The translations under genes were made by a program, and so were the position numbers. The notes under the pieces were generated by a model. That model had not been told where the DNA came from, did no database searches, and saw nothing but the letters and a program-made list of their open reading frames with translations. DNA of 64,000 nucleotides. Source: Pseudomonadota bacterium (GTDB taxonomy: Bacteria > Pseudomonadota > Alphaproteobacteria > Sphingomonadales > Sphingomonadaceae). Of this stretch, positions 1 to 8,872 are shown one piece after another. Positions within the stretch are counted from its first letter, which is position 1, and the number at the start of each line of letters is the position of its first letter. The stretch is from positions 142,134 through 206,133 of the forward strand of contig JAEXAY010000021.1 in NCBI GenBank assembly GCA_023457895.1, in the 5' to 3' direction.

Positions 1-360
1 CGCCCGCACCAGTTCGATTTCAGCATCGAGCGGAATGTCCATTTCTCCCGCGCCGACAAACTGCGTATCGAGATTGAGCGTCACTGCCCCCGGACCGTGG
101 CGATAGCCCATTACCGCCGTCGCTGCGAACAACGCGACGTCGACGAAGGCGAGCGTCACGCCGCCATGGACCTTATCCATCAGGTTGCTATGCGCGATCG
201 TGGGAAACATGCGCACCGTCGCGCGATTTTCGTCGCCCGGCTTGACGATCATCTTGCCGAGCGCCACGGCGTTAAAGCGGCGGTCATCACTGACCTTCCA
301 GGTTTTCCAGCCGGGGTTATCGGGATCATCGATGTGGATGATGGCGGGTGCGTCGGACAT
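1..360 (-). CDS. PaaI-type hotdog thioesterase, C-terminus cut by window edge
   Basis: The minus frame is open for 120 codons from an ATG at 358-360 and runs off the left edge without a stop. The protein begins MSDAPAIIHID and carries the segment MDKVHGGVTLAFVDVALFAA, the HGG motif with its downstream acidic residue typical of hotdog acyl-CoA thioesterases of the PaaI/YbgC group. Such enzymes hydrolyse acyl-CoA thioesters in the cytoplasm; the substrate cannot be told from sequence. Its start overlaps the stop of the upstream gene by one base (TGATG), so it is probably the last visible member of the sdhB-led minus-strand run. Family assignment is fairly secure; length and function are incomplete because the gene is truncated here. 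Confidence 0.8.
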   Translation of the reverse strand, partial: MSDAPAIIHIDDPDNPGWKTWKVSDDRRFNAVALGKMIVKPGDENRATVRMFPTIAHSNLMDKVHGGVTLAFVDVALFAATAVMGYRHGPGAVTLNLDTQFVGAGEMDIPLDAEIELVRA

Positions 361-875
361 CAGGGTCTGTTTTCATTCTGCGCAACGGGATCATTGGAAG
401 TATCCGTGAGTTCGATGCTGGTGCCACCTTCGTCGCGGGGCTGCAAGCCGATCAGCACCGACAACCCCGCGCTCGACCGCGCACCGGCGATACTGAGACC
501 CTTGCCGGCCTTGTTCAGCTTCGGCCGGAACCCCTTTTCGGCAAGCCCGCGGCGGTAAAATTCGGAAACGGTCGGCAGATCGTCGGGCGTGGTCATCAAC
601 ACCATGGTCAATCCGCCCGCCGCATCGGTAAAGCGCGAAGCATCGGCGATCGTCGATCCGGGATATTGCGGCGCATAGATCGGAAACTGGGCACTGCCCG
701 CGCCGGTCAGCAACTCCTGTTCGGGTTTGGCTGGCGCATAGACCGGCGGTGGCGGCGGGTTGATCCAGTTCGCGAACCGGCTATTATGATAGTATATCGT
801 ACCAGCCAGTGCGGCGACCGCGAGGATAATCGGCCAGATCCGCCGTTTCTTGCTGCGCCGCCCTCTATTCAACAC
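360..875 (-). CDS. membrane-anchored hypothetical protein, paralogue of its upstream neighbour
   Basis: 171 residues. The N-terminus is very basic (RRSKKRR) and is followed by one hydrophobic segment at about residues 13-27, which suggests a cytoplasmic tail, one membrane anchor and a periplasmic domain. No known family is recognised. The domain contains APQYPGST followed about 40 residues later by EFYRRGLAEKGF. The adjacent gene (881-1363) has APKYPGST and EFYKASLEAKGM at matching spacing, so the two appear to be paralogues. The gene lies 5 bp from that neighbour and overlaps the thioesterase start by one base, consistent with one transcript. Function unknown. Confidence 0.75.
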   Translation of the reverse strand: MLNRGRRSKKRRIWPIILAVAALAGTIYYHNSRFANWINPPPPPVYAPAKPEQELLTGAGSAQFPIYAPQYPGSTIADASRFTDAAGGLTMVLMTTPDDLPTVSEFYRRGLAEKGFRPKLNKAGKGLSIAGARSSAGLSVLIGLQPRDEGGTSIELTDTSNDPVAQNENRP

Positions 876-880
876 ATACC

Positions 881-1363
881 CTATTGCTTGGAGTTGGTGA
901 TGAGCGACACATCGGTTCCCCCGCCTTCTTCCGCCGGGCCCGCGACAATAAGCGCGCTCGGCAGATCTTCGCTGCCCGCGTTGATCATGACCTGCCCGTC
1001 AACGGTCATCACGGAAGGTTTCATGCCCTTGGCCTCAAGCGATGCCTTGTAGAATTCTCCGACCTTTTGAGCACTATCGCCGGTATTGAAATTGACCGTC
1101 GAGGTTTTCTGCCCCTCATGCGTGATCGTCGCCGAGTCCTTGATGGTTGAGCCCGGATATTTCGGGGCGAAGTCGGCAAATTCGGCGGTGCTGTTGTCGA
1201 AGGTCGTGGTCTTGCCCTTGGCGTCTGTGATGACCGCCTTCTTGTCATCGGCGCGGATAGTCGCGGTTCCACCCTCGCCATCCGGTATTGTCACCGTTTC
1301 GGAGTTACTACCGCACGCTGCCAGCAACAAGGCCGCACCTGCGCATAAAATCAGCCTGTTCAC
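881..1363 (-). CDS. lipoprotein of unknown function, paralogue of its downstream neighbour
   Basis: 160 residues from a GTG start at 1361-1363, chosen because a GGGAGAG ribosome site lies about 7 bases upstream and because any longer frame would run into sdhB. The N-terminus is a classical lipoprotein signal: hydrophobic LILCAGAALLLAAC, with the lipobox LAAC placing the lipidated cysteine near residue 17. The mature part holds APKYPGST and a later EFYKASLEAKGM segment shared with the next gene (360-875). It is predicted to be membrane attached and to face the periplasm. It follows sdhB by 32 bp on the same strand. No characterised family recognised. Confidence 0.8.
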   Translation of the reverse strand: MNRLILCAGAALLLAACGSNSETVTIPDGEGGTATIRADDKKAVITDAKGKTTTFDNSTAEFADFAPKYPGSTIKDSATITHEGQKTSTVNFNTGDSAQKVGEFYKASLEAKGMKPSVMTVDGQVMINAGSEDLPSALIVAGPAEEGGGTDVSLITNSKQ

Positions 1364-1395
1364 GCAATCTCTCCCTTTTTGCAGCCCGGCAAAAA

Positions 1396-2181
1396 TCAGA
1401 TGTGCCGTTCGGCTTCCATCTTCTTGATTTCGGCGATCGCACGCGCGGGGCTCAGGCCCTTCGGGCATGCGTTCGAGCAGTTCATGATGGTGTGGCAGCG
1501 GTACAGGCGGAACGGATCTTCCAGTTCATCGAGGCGCTCGCCCGTTGCTTCGTCGCGGCTGTCGGCAAGCCAGCGATAAGCCTGGAGCAGGATCGCCGGC
1601 CCCAGGAACTTGTCGCTGTTCCACCAGTAGCTCGGGCAGGAGGTCGAGCAGCAGGCGCACAGGATACATTCGTAAAGGCCGTCCAGCTTGGCGCGATCTT
1701 CCGGCGACTGCAGCCGCTCCTTGCCCGAAGGCGTCGGCGTGACCGTCTGGAGCCACGGCTTGATCGAGGCATATTGCGCATAGAAGTGCGTGAAATCGGG
1801 AACGAGGTCCTTGACCACTTCCATGTGCGGCAGCGGGGTAATCGTGACTTCGCCCTTGCAGTCCTCGATTGCGGTGGTGCAGGCGAGGCCATTCTTGCCA
1901 TTGATGTTCATCGAGCAGGAGCCGCAAATCCCCTCGCGGCACGAACGGCGGAAGGTCAGCGAGGGATCCTGCTCGCCCTTCATCTTGATGAGTGCATCAA
2001 GCACCATTGGGCCGCATTCGTCGAGATCGATGTCGAACACATCATAGCGCGGATTTTCGGACGTGTCGGGATCATAGCGATAGACCTTGAACTTCTTTAC
2101 CCGGCCACCGCTGCCCGTCGACGCGTGATGGCGCGACTTGCCGTTGATCTTGCTGTTGGCGGGCAATGTGAATTCAGCCAT
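1396..2181 (-). CDS. sdhB: succinate dehydrogenase iron-sulfur subunit
   Basis: 261 residues, the usual length for alphaproteobacterial SdhB. It carries electrons from the flavoprotein SdhA to ubiquinone in respiratory complex II at the inner membrane. The [2Fe-2S] cysteines are in CREGICGSC plus Cys101. The cysteines for the [4Fe-4S] and [3Fe-4S] clusters are in CILCACCSTSC (172-182) and CHTIMNCSNAC (229-239). The ATG at 2179-2181 is preferred; a TTG at 2188-2190 lies nearer the AGGGGAAG motif and is a possible alternative. No sdhA precedes it: the upstream neighbour is divergent, so sdhB seems to be transcribed apart from sdhCDA, with the two YPGST proteins downstream. Confidence 0.97.
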   Translation of the reverse strand: MAEFTLPANSKINGKSRHHASTGSGGRVKKFKVYRYDPDTSENPRYDVFDIDLDECGPMVLDALIKMKGEQDPSLTFRRSCREGICGSCSMNINGKNGLACTTAIEDCKGEVTITPLPHMEVVKDLVPDFTHFYAQYASIKPWLQTVTPTPSGKERLQSPEDRAKLDGLYECILCACCSTSCPSYWWNSDKFLGPAILLQAYRWLADSRDEATGERLDELEDPFRLYRCHTIMNCSNACPKGLSPARAIAEIKKMEAERHI

Positions 2182-2332
2182 GTCGGTCAAGCTTCCCCTG
2201 GGTGATGATCGGGTCCCGTGCGGACTCCCCCAAGGCCGTTAGCCAAAAGCGCCGCGCGGCTCAATGCCGAATTTGCCCAGAACAAAATCATGGCTTTTGC
2301 GGCGCAGCACGATGAGTTAAGCGCCGCACGCA

Positions 2333-3490
2333 ATGCGTATTGGCTTTCTGTTCAACCACGATCAGGCGCATCAGGTCGCCCATAGCCTTCCGATCGCCCT
2401 CGCTCTGGCGCGGCGGGGACGGCACGCCATTACGCTCGGGGTAACGAGCGACGTAGTAGAAGCGGAAGTACGCCGCATCGCCGGAGAGACGATCGCCAGC
2501 ATGAAACTGGTTCGGTTGCAGCCGAAAACAGGTCTCAGGCAGAAACTGGCGTCCGCGCTCGATCGCGTCGTGCCGGCTAACCGGCTCTCGATCTACGGCG
2601 ATAATCTCGATTTTTTCCGGCAGTTCGACGTGCTGGTCGTTTCGGAAAAAACCTCGCTGGCGCTCAAGACACGCTACGGCCTTAACGGCCTTAGTATTGT
2701 GCACAGCCGTCATGGCGCAGGCGACCGCGCGATCGGTTTCAGCGAAGAGAGCAAAGGCTTCGACCTGACGCTTGTGGCGGGCCCCAAAATTCGCGACCGG
2801 CTGATCGCGGTCGGCGTTGCGCCCGAAAAAATCGCGATCACCGGCTATGTGAAATTCGATCTTCTGCCCGATGCTGCGGCCAAATTGCCGCTGCAGGCGA
2901 ATGGCCGTCCCACGGTCCTCTACAACCCGCACCCCAGCCCGCATCTTTCGAGTTGGTATGAATGGGGGGCAAAGATTCTTGCGCAATTCGCCGATCAGGA
3001 CCGCTACAATCTCATCTTCGCACCGCACGTCATGCTGTTTCACCGGCCGGTCAATTTTGCGCTCGACAAGCTTTCCGCCGCGCGCGCTGTTCCGCCCGCC
3101 CCGCATTATGCGGCGCTCCCGCATATGCTGATCGATCTCGGTAGCGAAGCCAGCACCGACATGCGCTACACGCAGGCCGCCGACATCTATATGGGCGATG
3201 CCAGCAGTCAGATTTACGAGTTTCTGGTGCGGCCCCGCCCGTGCCTGTTTCTTGACGCCCATGATACCGCGTGGCGCGGCGACCCCAATTTTCTCCACTG
3301 GGAAGCTGGGCCGGTGGCAACCAGCCCGGACAATATCATCGCACAGGTCGATGCCGCCGTTGCCAGTCACGCAGCATTTCGCGTCCGGCAGGAAGAACTG
3401 CTCGCCAGCACCTTTGACGTGACCGGCCGGCCCGCTGCCGAGCGCGCAGCCGACGCAATCGAAACGCTGCGAGAAGGCGCGGTAGCGTGA
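2333..3490 (+). CDS. CDP-glycerol glycerophosphotransferase-like / GT-B transferase
   Basis: 385 residues with no signal peptide. The pattern fits the TagB/TagF-like GT-B fold: an N-terminal half with HSRHGAGDR, and a C-terminal donor half with YNPHPSPHLSSW, FAPHVMLF and TQAADIYMGDASSQIYEFL, the last being typical of CDP-glycerol glycerophosphotransferase family members. In Gram-negatives these proteins usually act on surface polysaccharide or glycolipid. The acceptor and donor are not predictable. It is first in a three-gene run: its stop overlaps the GTG of the flippase gene (GTGA), and a GT4 glycosyltransferase follows. The start lies 151 bp from the divergent sdhB. Confidence 0.75.
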   Translation: MRIGFLFNHDQAHQVAHSLPIALALARRGRHAITLGVTSDVVEAEVRRIAGETIASMKLVRLQPKTGLRQKLASALDRVVPANRLSIYGDNLDFFRQFDVLVVSEKTSLALKTRYGLNGLSIVHSRHGAGDRAIGFSEESKGFDLTLVAGPKIRDRLIAVGVAPEKIAITGYVKFDLLPDAAAKLPLQANGRPTVLYNPHPSPHLSSWYEWGAKILAQFADQDRYNLIFAPHVMLFHRPVNFALDKLSAARAVPPAPHYAALPHMLIDLGSEASTDMRYTQAADIYMGDASSQIYEFLVRPRPCLFLDAHDTAWRGDPNFLHWEAGPVATSPDNIIAQVDAAVASHAAFRVRQEELLASTFDVTGRPAAERAADAIETLREGAVA

Positions 3491-4860
3491 ACGAGATCAC
3501 CCCGGCGCCAGTGCCCCCGCCGCGATCCGCGCAACGGCAGATCTGGAAATTCCTCTCCGGTCTGCTCACCGGCAAGGCCGCGGCCGGAATCATCAGTCTC
3601 GGTTATCTCGTTATCGCCGCGCGGATGCTGGGCGTTACCGAATATGGCGTGCTCAACCTCGTTCACGGCTATGCGGTGATGATCGGCGGGGTCATAGCCT
3701 TTTCTGGCTGGCATGGGCTGGTGCGCTATGGTCATGATGCGCTGCTCGCCGGTGATCATGGGCGGTTTCGCCAGCTCGTGCGGTTCATGACCCTGTTCGA
3801 GATCGGTTTTTTTCTGCTGGCGGTCCTGATCGCGGTGATTTTGGTGCCGTTCATTGGGCCCCGGCTCGGCTGGCCGCCTGCCGCGATGCAACTGGCGCCG
3901 CTCTACACCCTTTCCATCATCGCCACCGTGCGCACGACACCCAACGGCATCCTCCAGATTGCGGAGCGCTTCGACCTCATCGGCTGGCACCAGATCGTGA
4001 TGCCCGTGACGCGCCTTTTCGGTGCGGTGCTGGCCTGGCTCAACGGCTGGGGCCTCACAGGCTTCATCTGGGTGTGGCTCGCCAGCGCCGTCGCCGAAGG
4101 CCTGTCGATGTGGATCATGGGGCTGTGGCAATTCAGGAAGATGAACCTCGCGCATGCAAGCCGGGCGACCTTGCGCGAGGTCAACCGCGCCAATCCGGGT
4201 TTCATGCGCTTCATCCTGACCACCAATGCCGACATTACCCTGCGCGAATTTGCGCCGCGGGCCATTCCGCTGGTGATCGGATGGATCCTCGGCCCGGCCG
4301 CAACCGGCCTCTATTCGCTCGCGCAGCGGGCCAGCGTGATCCTGCAGCAACCGGCCCAGATGCTCGGCCATGCAAGCTATGCTGTCGCCGCCCGCCTCGC
4401 GGCCGAAGGAAAAAGCGAGGAGAGCCGCACCGCGATCTGGAAAAGCGTCGGCCTTGCAACGCTGGCGGCGCTCCCCGTCGCGCTGGTCATCTCCCTGTTT
4501 GCGCGGCAGCTTTTGGAATTGCTGGGCGGCAAGGGCTTTGAAGCGGCGGTGCTGCTTCTCATTCTTATCGTCGTTGGCCGCGCGCTGATCGTGGGCGGCC
4601 CGACCTTTTCCTCCGCCCTCACCGCGCTCGGCAAGCCCGGCCAGTCGATTGCCGTCAATCTGTTCACCAACATCGGGTTATTGCCCCTTTTACCACTTTT
4701 CCTTAACTGGTTCGGGATAGAGGGAGCGGGCTATCATCTGATGCTGCAAAGCGTGCTGGCCCTGATCCTGCTGGGATGGCTCGTCCGCGTGGCGCAGAAC
4801 GAGTCCCTTCAGCGCAGCGCGGCTGGCGCGCTCGATATCGATGAACCGCGCAGGTCTTGA
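3487..4860 (+). CDS. lipopolysaccharide/oligosaccharide flippase (Wzx/MATE-like)
   Basis: 457 residues, dominated by about a dozen hydrophobic segments, starting with the GKAAAGIISLGYLVIAARML region typical of polysaccharide export flippases. Such proteins move lipid-linked sugars from the cytoplasmic to the periplasmic face of the inner membrane. The GTG start overlaps the preceding stop by four bases, and the next gene starts three bases after the stop, so the three genes are very probably translationally coupled. Together they look like a compact unit for assembling and exporting a surface glycan. The exact substrate is unknown. Confidence 0.85.
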   Translation: MNEITPAPVPPPRSAQRQIWKFLSGLLTGKAAAGIISLGYLVIAARMLGVTEYGVLNLVHGYAVMIGGVIAFSGWHGLVRYGHDALLAGDHGRFRQLVRFMTLFEIGFFLLAVLIAVILVPFIGPRLGWPPAAMQLAPLYTLSIIATVRTTPNGILQIAERFDLIGWHQIVMPVTRLFGAVLAWLNGWGLTGFIWVWLASAVAEGLSMWIMGLWQFRKMNLAHASRATLREVNRANPGFMRFILTTNADITLREFAPRAIPLVIGWILGPAATGLYSLAQRASVILQQPAQMLGHASYAVAARLAAEGKSEESRTAIWKSVGLATLAALPVALVISLFARQLLELLGGKGFEAAVLLLILIVVGRALIVGGPTFSSALTALGKPGQSIAVNLFTNIGLLPLLPLFLNWFGIEGAGYHLMLQSVLALILLGWLVRVAQNESLQRSAAGALDIDEPRRS

Positions 4861-4863
4861 GCT

Positions 4864-5982
4864 TTGACGGAAACCCTTAACGGAAAAACCATCTGGGTCA
4901 TGGCCAAGGGCTATACGCCCGACGAGGGTGGGATGCAGACTTATGCCCGCTCGGTGGCCGAAAGCTATGCCGCGCTGGGCGCGCGCGTCATCCTGTTCAC
5001 CCAGACCAGCGCCGGACCGCGCGATACGGACATCGGCCCGGTGCGTGTGATCGACATCGGTCCGGGCAAATCGCCGGCGATCCCGTTCCGTTTCCTGCGC
5101 GCGATGCGTTTCGTGATGAAACGCAAGGGAAAGCCCGATTTCATCCACGCAACGACATGGCGGACTTCGGTGCCGCCGATGCTGCTTGGCCTCCCCTATG
5201 TGACGAGTTTTCACGGGCGCGAGTTCATGTATCCGACCGGTCTGGCCCTCGCTGTCATGCGGCGGGTCGCCCGGAAGGCGGAGCGGATCATCGCGGTCAG
5301 CCATTATTCGGCTGCACAGCTTTCAAAGCGCCTGCATGGGAAGGTGAACCCGGTGGTCGCGTGGAACGGGATCACGCGCGGCCTCAATGAAAGGCGCGAG
5401 CAGCCCACCCGCGAGCGAATCCCGCTGGTTCTCTCGCTGTGCCGGCTGGAACCGCGCAAGAATATCGCCGCCGCGATCGAAGCGGCTGCCGTCTCCAAGG
5501 ATCGCGGACTGGCGTTCCATTATGTCATCTGCGGGCGCGGCCCCGAAGAGCAGGCGCTGGCGGATCTCATCAAGCGCTTCGGACTGGAACAGCATGTTAC
5601 CATGGCAGGTTTTGTCGAACAGGCGCGGGCCGAGCAACTTTATCGCGACGCCGACATCTTCATCCATCCGCAAATCACCGCCGACCGCGGTCGCGATTTC
5701 GAAGGCTTCGGCATCGCCATCGCCGATGCGATGCTGAGCGGATGCGCCGTGATCGTGGGCAAGGATGGCGGCAGCGCCGAACTGGTCCGCGACGAGGAAT
5801 CGGGGCTGGTGGTCGACGGCAACAGCCCCGCCGAAGTGAGCCAGGCACTCGCCCACCTGCTCACCGACGCTGACCTGCGCGAACGTATCGGCAAGGTCGG
5901 CGCGATGCGGGCGTCAACGCTGTTCCGCTGGGACCGCCATGTCCAGATCGTTCTCGGCAACGAGCCTGGCGACGAAATCTAG
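4864..5982 (+). CDS. glycosyltransferase family 4
   Basis: 372 residues with the GT-B layout of family 4 retaining glycosyltransferases. The N-terminal acceptor half has GYTPDEGGMQTYARS. The C-terminal half has LSLCRLEPRKN, the CGRGPEEQAL element and the nucleotide-sugar site EGFGIAIADAMLSG (the E-x7-E type motif). It would transfer a sugar from an activated donor onto the glycan moved by the upstream flippase. The first codon is TTG at 4864, three bases after the flippase stop; a later ATG is possible. The stop (TAG, 5980-5982) overlaps the stop of the convergent nucleotidyltransferase gene in a shared CTAG. Confidence 0.88.
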   Translation: MTETLNGKTIWVMAKGYTPDEGGMQTYARSVAESYAALGARVILFTQTSAGPRDTDIGPVRVIDIGPGKSPAIPFRFLRAMRFVMKRKGKPDFIHATTWRTSVPPMLLGLPYVTSFHGREFMYPTGLALAVMRRVARKAERIIAVSHYSAAQLSKRLHGKVNPVVAWNGITRGLNERREQPTRERIPLVLSLCRLEPRKNIAAAIEAAAVSKDRGLAFHYVICGRGPEEQALADLIKRFGLEQHVTMAGFVEQARAEQLYRDADIFIHPQITADRGRDFEGFGIAIADAMLSGCAVIVGKDGGSAELVRDEESGLVVDGNSPAEVSQALAHLLTDADLRERIGKVGAMRASTLFRWDRHVQIVLGNEPGDEI

Positions 5983-6773
5983 AGCGTATCGGCGGCTGGC
6001 CCGCCGAGTATAGCCTCCACCTGTTCGACGTCCGATGGCTTGTCGACGTCAATGCAGGCCTCCGCCTGCGGCATCGGCACCAGCGCGGCGCGCAGCCCGA
6101 GCTTGCGCCCGGCCCGCTCGACCGCTTCGGGCCCTGTCAGCAACCGCAAGGCGGCGCCGAGCAGCAGCACAGGGCCGAAACTCGCGATGATTTTCCAGCC
6201 CTTCTTGCGATCCTGCTCGATCCCGCCCCACAAATCGAGCAGCGGCCTGACCTGCGGCCCCGCAAACCAGAACAGGTTGGCGCCCGACCACCAGCCGTGG
6301 CGAAACTTGAGCCAGGTACGCTGCGATTGCGGGTAACGCATCAGCAGTACCTGCCGTTCGACCGCGCCCGCCGCAACATCATATCCTGCCGCGCTGGCGA
6401 GGAAATGATCGATCATCGCCGCCGACAACAGGACATTGTCGGCGGTTGTCACCATGAGCGGGCCGCCTTCGGCAGCGATAGCCTGCGCCACCGCCGCCGA
6501 CACCGACGCGGGCCCCGCAAGCGATGTCACGTTGGGATGGGCGGCCATCCATTGCGTCTTCTCATCCTGCATGAGCGCGGAAGGGTCCTGCGCGACCACG
6601 ACCACCTTGGCAATGCGAGGATGATCGACCAGCTGGCGCGCGACGCGCGACAGCATCGCCTCCCCGGCGATCCGGATCAGCACCTTGTCGGCGACACCAT
6701 AGGCCGCACCCAGCGGATCAACGCCGGGGCGACGCCCGGCAAGAAGAAGCGCAGTAACCGGAGCGTCCGTCAT
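5979..6773 (-). CDS. MobA-like NTP transferase domain protein
   Basis: 264 residues from the ATG at 6771-6773. The N-terminus TALLLAGRRPGVDPLG resembles the glycine-rich nucleotide-binding start of MobA/IspD-type nucleotidyltransferases, and VVTTADNVLL matches the metal-binding aspartate region. This family joins an NTP to a phosphorylated sugar, alcohol or cofactor. The gene is convergent with the polysaccharide cluster and shares the CTAG stop overlap with it, so a role in making activated precursors for that cluster is possible but only inferred. A GTG four codons upstream is a weaker start. Confidence 0.7.
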   Translation of the reverse strand: MTDAPVTALLLAGRRPGVDPLGAAYGVADKVLIRIAGEAMLSRVARQLVDHPRIAKVVVVAQDPSALMQDEKTQWMAAHPNVTSLAGPASVSAAVAQAIAAEGGPLMVTTADNVLLSAAMIDHFLASAAGYDVAAGAVERQVLLMRYPQSQRTWLKFRHGWWSGANLFWFAGPQVRPLLDLWGGIEQDRKKGWKIIASFGPVLLLGAALRLLTGPEAVERAGRKLGLRAALVPMPQAEACIDVDKPSDVEQVEAILGGPAADTL

Positions 6774-6931
6774 AATGGGCGCCACGTGATTGCACCGGCT
6801 TTTGGCGGCAAATTTTTCAACCGGTATGTAACTAGCTCAACCATCAGCGGGTGGCTGCCTGCTTTAAGTTGCGCGCGCAATATATTTCGCGCAGGAGCAA
6901 CCGGAAAATAACGACCGAAAGAGCAATATAG

Positions 6932-8146
6932 GTGAAACCGAGCCTGCCCCGTCAATTGTTGCTGATACCGGCGCTGCTCATGGCGGCATATCCCACCGGC
7001 GGGTCGGCTCAGGATAGGCAAAACAGCGCGGACGTGCGCGCCGTCGAGAGCATCCATCCGCCCACCCTCCCTCAACTTCTTGAAGGCCGCAAATCCGCGC
7101 CGGGCCATTATTATCTCGAAGGGGTTATGGAAGTCGGGTCGGAACTTCACCTCAATGACGATGGCAGTTTCACCTGGTTCATGGCTTATGGATCGGTCGA
7201 TGAATATGCGCGCGGACGCTGGGAATATCGCGGCCCGGTGAAGGCGCCCCAGATTATCCTTATCGCCGACGCGGCGCCGCAGATCACGGCGCCCTATAAA
7301 ATAGATGACCGCAGCGAATGGAGCCAAAAGGAAGAGGCCGATTATATATCTTCGCTGAACGATATCGCCGCCGCGGCAGCGCAGCGCGCCTGTCCCTATA
7401 TCGGGTCCGACTATGCATCGTCACCCCGGCCATTCGACGCGTCGTCACCATCTATTGAGGCGCTGAGCGCGGCCGAAGCGGAAATGGTAAAGGCCCGGAC
7501 CGAATTCGAGAAAATTGCGGCGCAGGCAGACTTGTATCAGCAGGCCAGCCCCAATCCGGAGGATGGATCGGAAAATCCGTTCAACGAACGCGCCGGTGAC
7601 GCCTATGGGAAATGGCAATCAGCCTGGGAGGTATATAAAGAGCGTTTCTGGGCCAGAAATCGTCGCGCCCCGGACTATGTCGAGCCCCGGCTGCCCGCTA
7701 TCTGCATAGCGAAGAAACACCCGTCCCCCTATGAAACCGGCGCGACCATCAAACCCCGAACCGCGATCAGGCTGATGCTTGCCAGCCCGCGCCTTGAACA
7801 GATCGATCCCCGGTTAGGCCGCTATTCGCTCAGCGATCGGGCGATGACGCCGACACTGATATATGCGGACGGGCGAAAGGTTCATCCCCAATTGCGACGC
7901 GGCATCATCGTCATCGGGGACGGCCCGGCGCCGATCAAACTTGTCCTCACGCCAGCACCGGATTCGGGCCTTTCCGAACAGATGATCGCCTTGCCATCGC
8001 TGTCGGCGGGCGTGCTCCCGATCTCGATCTACCTGAAAAACGATCTACTGCCGTTCGAAACGATGACGTTGAATGTCACCACGGACGGCCTCGTTCCGGT
8101 CTGGCCCGGACAGGGAGAAAGAGGCATTTACCGCAAAGCCCGTTGA
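6932..8146 (+). CDS. exported protein of unknown function
   Basis: 404 residues from a GTG start. The N-terminus is a clear Sec signal peptide: basic KPSLPRQ, hydrophobic LLLIPALLMAAYPTG, then a small-residue cleavage region (GSAQ). The mature N-terminal part has LHLNDDGSFTWFMAYGS followed by GRWEYRG, a beta-rich pattern like small lipocalin-like or DUF domains that describe a measured response. A charged linker and a long C-terminal region follow with no recognised motif. It is probably periplasmic. It has no co-directional close neighbour and is followed by the convergent rpsI terminator. Confidence 0.7.
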   Translation: MKPSLPRQLLLIPALLMAAYPTGGSAQDRQNSADVRAVESIHPPTLPQLLEGRKSAPGHYYLEGVMEVGSELHLNDDGSFTWFMAYGSVDEYARGRWEYRGPVKAPQIILIADAAPQITAPYKIDDRSEWSQKEEADYISSLNDIAAAAAQRACPYIGSDYASSPRPFDASSPSIEALSAAEAEMVKARTEFEKIAAQADLYQQASPNPEDGSENPFNERAGDAYGKWQSAWEVYKERFWARNRRAPDYVEPRLPAICIAKKHPSPYETGATIKPRTAIRLMLASPRLEQIDPRLGRYSLSDRAMTPTLIYADGRKVHPQLRRGIIVIGDGPAPIKLVLTPAPDSGLSEQMIALPSLSAGVLPISIYLKNDLLPFETMTLNVTTDGLVPVWPGQGERGIYRKAR

Positions 8147-8311
8147 AGCACCGGCCGCCGCATGGAGATCGCTCCGAAAAGCGTTGCAGACCCTTTTCAT
8201 TATCGTCCGCATAGACAATGAAATGATCGCTCGATGCTTCGTACCAGCGCGCCTCCGCTGGAGCCGTAGCGGCCAGCGGCGCGCAACGGGAAAAACCAAA
8301 GGTTTGGCTCA

Positions 8312-8341
8312 TAACAAAAGGGGCCGGAAAACTCCGGCCCC
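8312..8341 (-). terminator. intrinsic terminator of rplM-rpsI
   Basis: A perfect 9-bp stem (8320-8328 with 8333-8341, GGGGCCGGA/TCCGGCCCC) with a 4-base loop. On the minus strand it is followed by CTTTTGTT. It lies 28 bp past the rpsI stop. Confidence 0.85.
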
Positions 8342-8368
8342 TCTCGTGTTCCACAGATAGGTAAGAAC

Positions 8369-8872
8369 TTAGCGCTTCGAGAACTGGAAGCTGCGGCGGG
8401 CTTTCGCCTTGCCGTATTTCTTGCGTTCGACCGCGCGGCTGTCGCGGGTGAGGAAGCCTTCACGCTTCACCGCCGAGCGGAGCGCCGGTTCATACTTGGT
8501 CAGCGCCTGCGAAATGCCGTGCTTGACCGCGCCGGCCTGACCCGAAAGACCACCACCCTTGACGGTGCAGACGACGTCATACTGGCCTTCACGTTCGGTC
8601 ACGGTGAACGGCTGGTTGATGACGAGGCGCAGCGTCGGACGCGCGAAATAGACTTCCTGATCGCGGCCGTTGACCGTGATCTTGCCGGTGCCGGGCTTGA
8701 CCCAGACGCGGGCAACGGCGTCCTTGCGACGGCCGGTCGCATAGGCGCGGCCATGCTGGTCCAGTTCCTGCTCGCGCAGCGGGGCTGCGGGCTGGGCGGG
8801 GGTTTCCGAAACCGCGCCAGTTTCGATGGCGGTGCCTTCGGTCAGTTCCTTGAGTTCGGTAAGATCGGCCAT
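8369..8872 (-). CDS. rpsI: 30S ribosomal protein S9
   Basis: 167 residues. The conserved S9 core begins near residue 43 (GRAYATGRRKDAVARVW), includes PTLRLVINQPF and GGGLSGQAGAVKHGI, and ends in the basic C-terminal tail finishing SFQFSKR. That tail reaches the ribosomal P site. The first 40 residues are an acidic extension rich in Glu, Ala and Pro, longer than in E. coli but common in this group. Its ATG overlaps the rplM stop by one base (TAATG), the usual rplM-rpsI operon. Confidence 0.98.
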   Translation of the reverse strand: MADLTELKELTEGTAIETGAVSETPAQPAAPLREQELDQHGRAYATGRRKDAVARVWVKPGTGKITVNGRDQEVYFARPTLRLVINQPFTVTEREGQYDVVCTVKGGGLSGQAGAVKHGISQALTKYEPALRSAVKREGFLTRDSRAVERKKYGKAKARRSFQFSKR

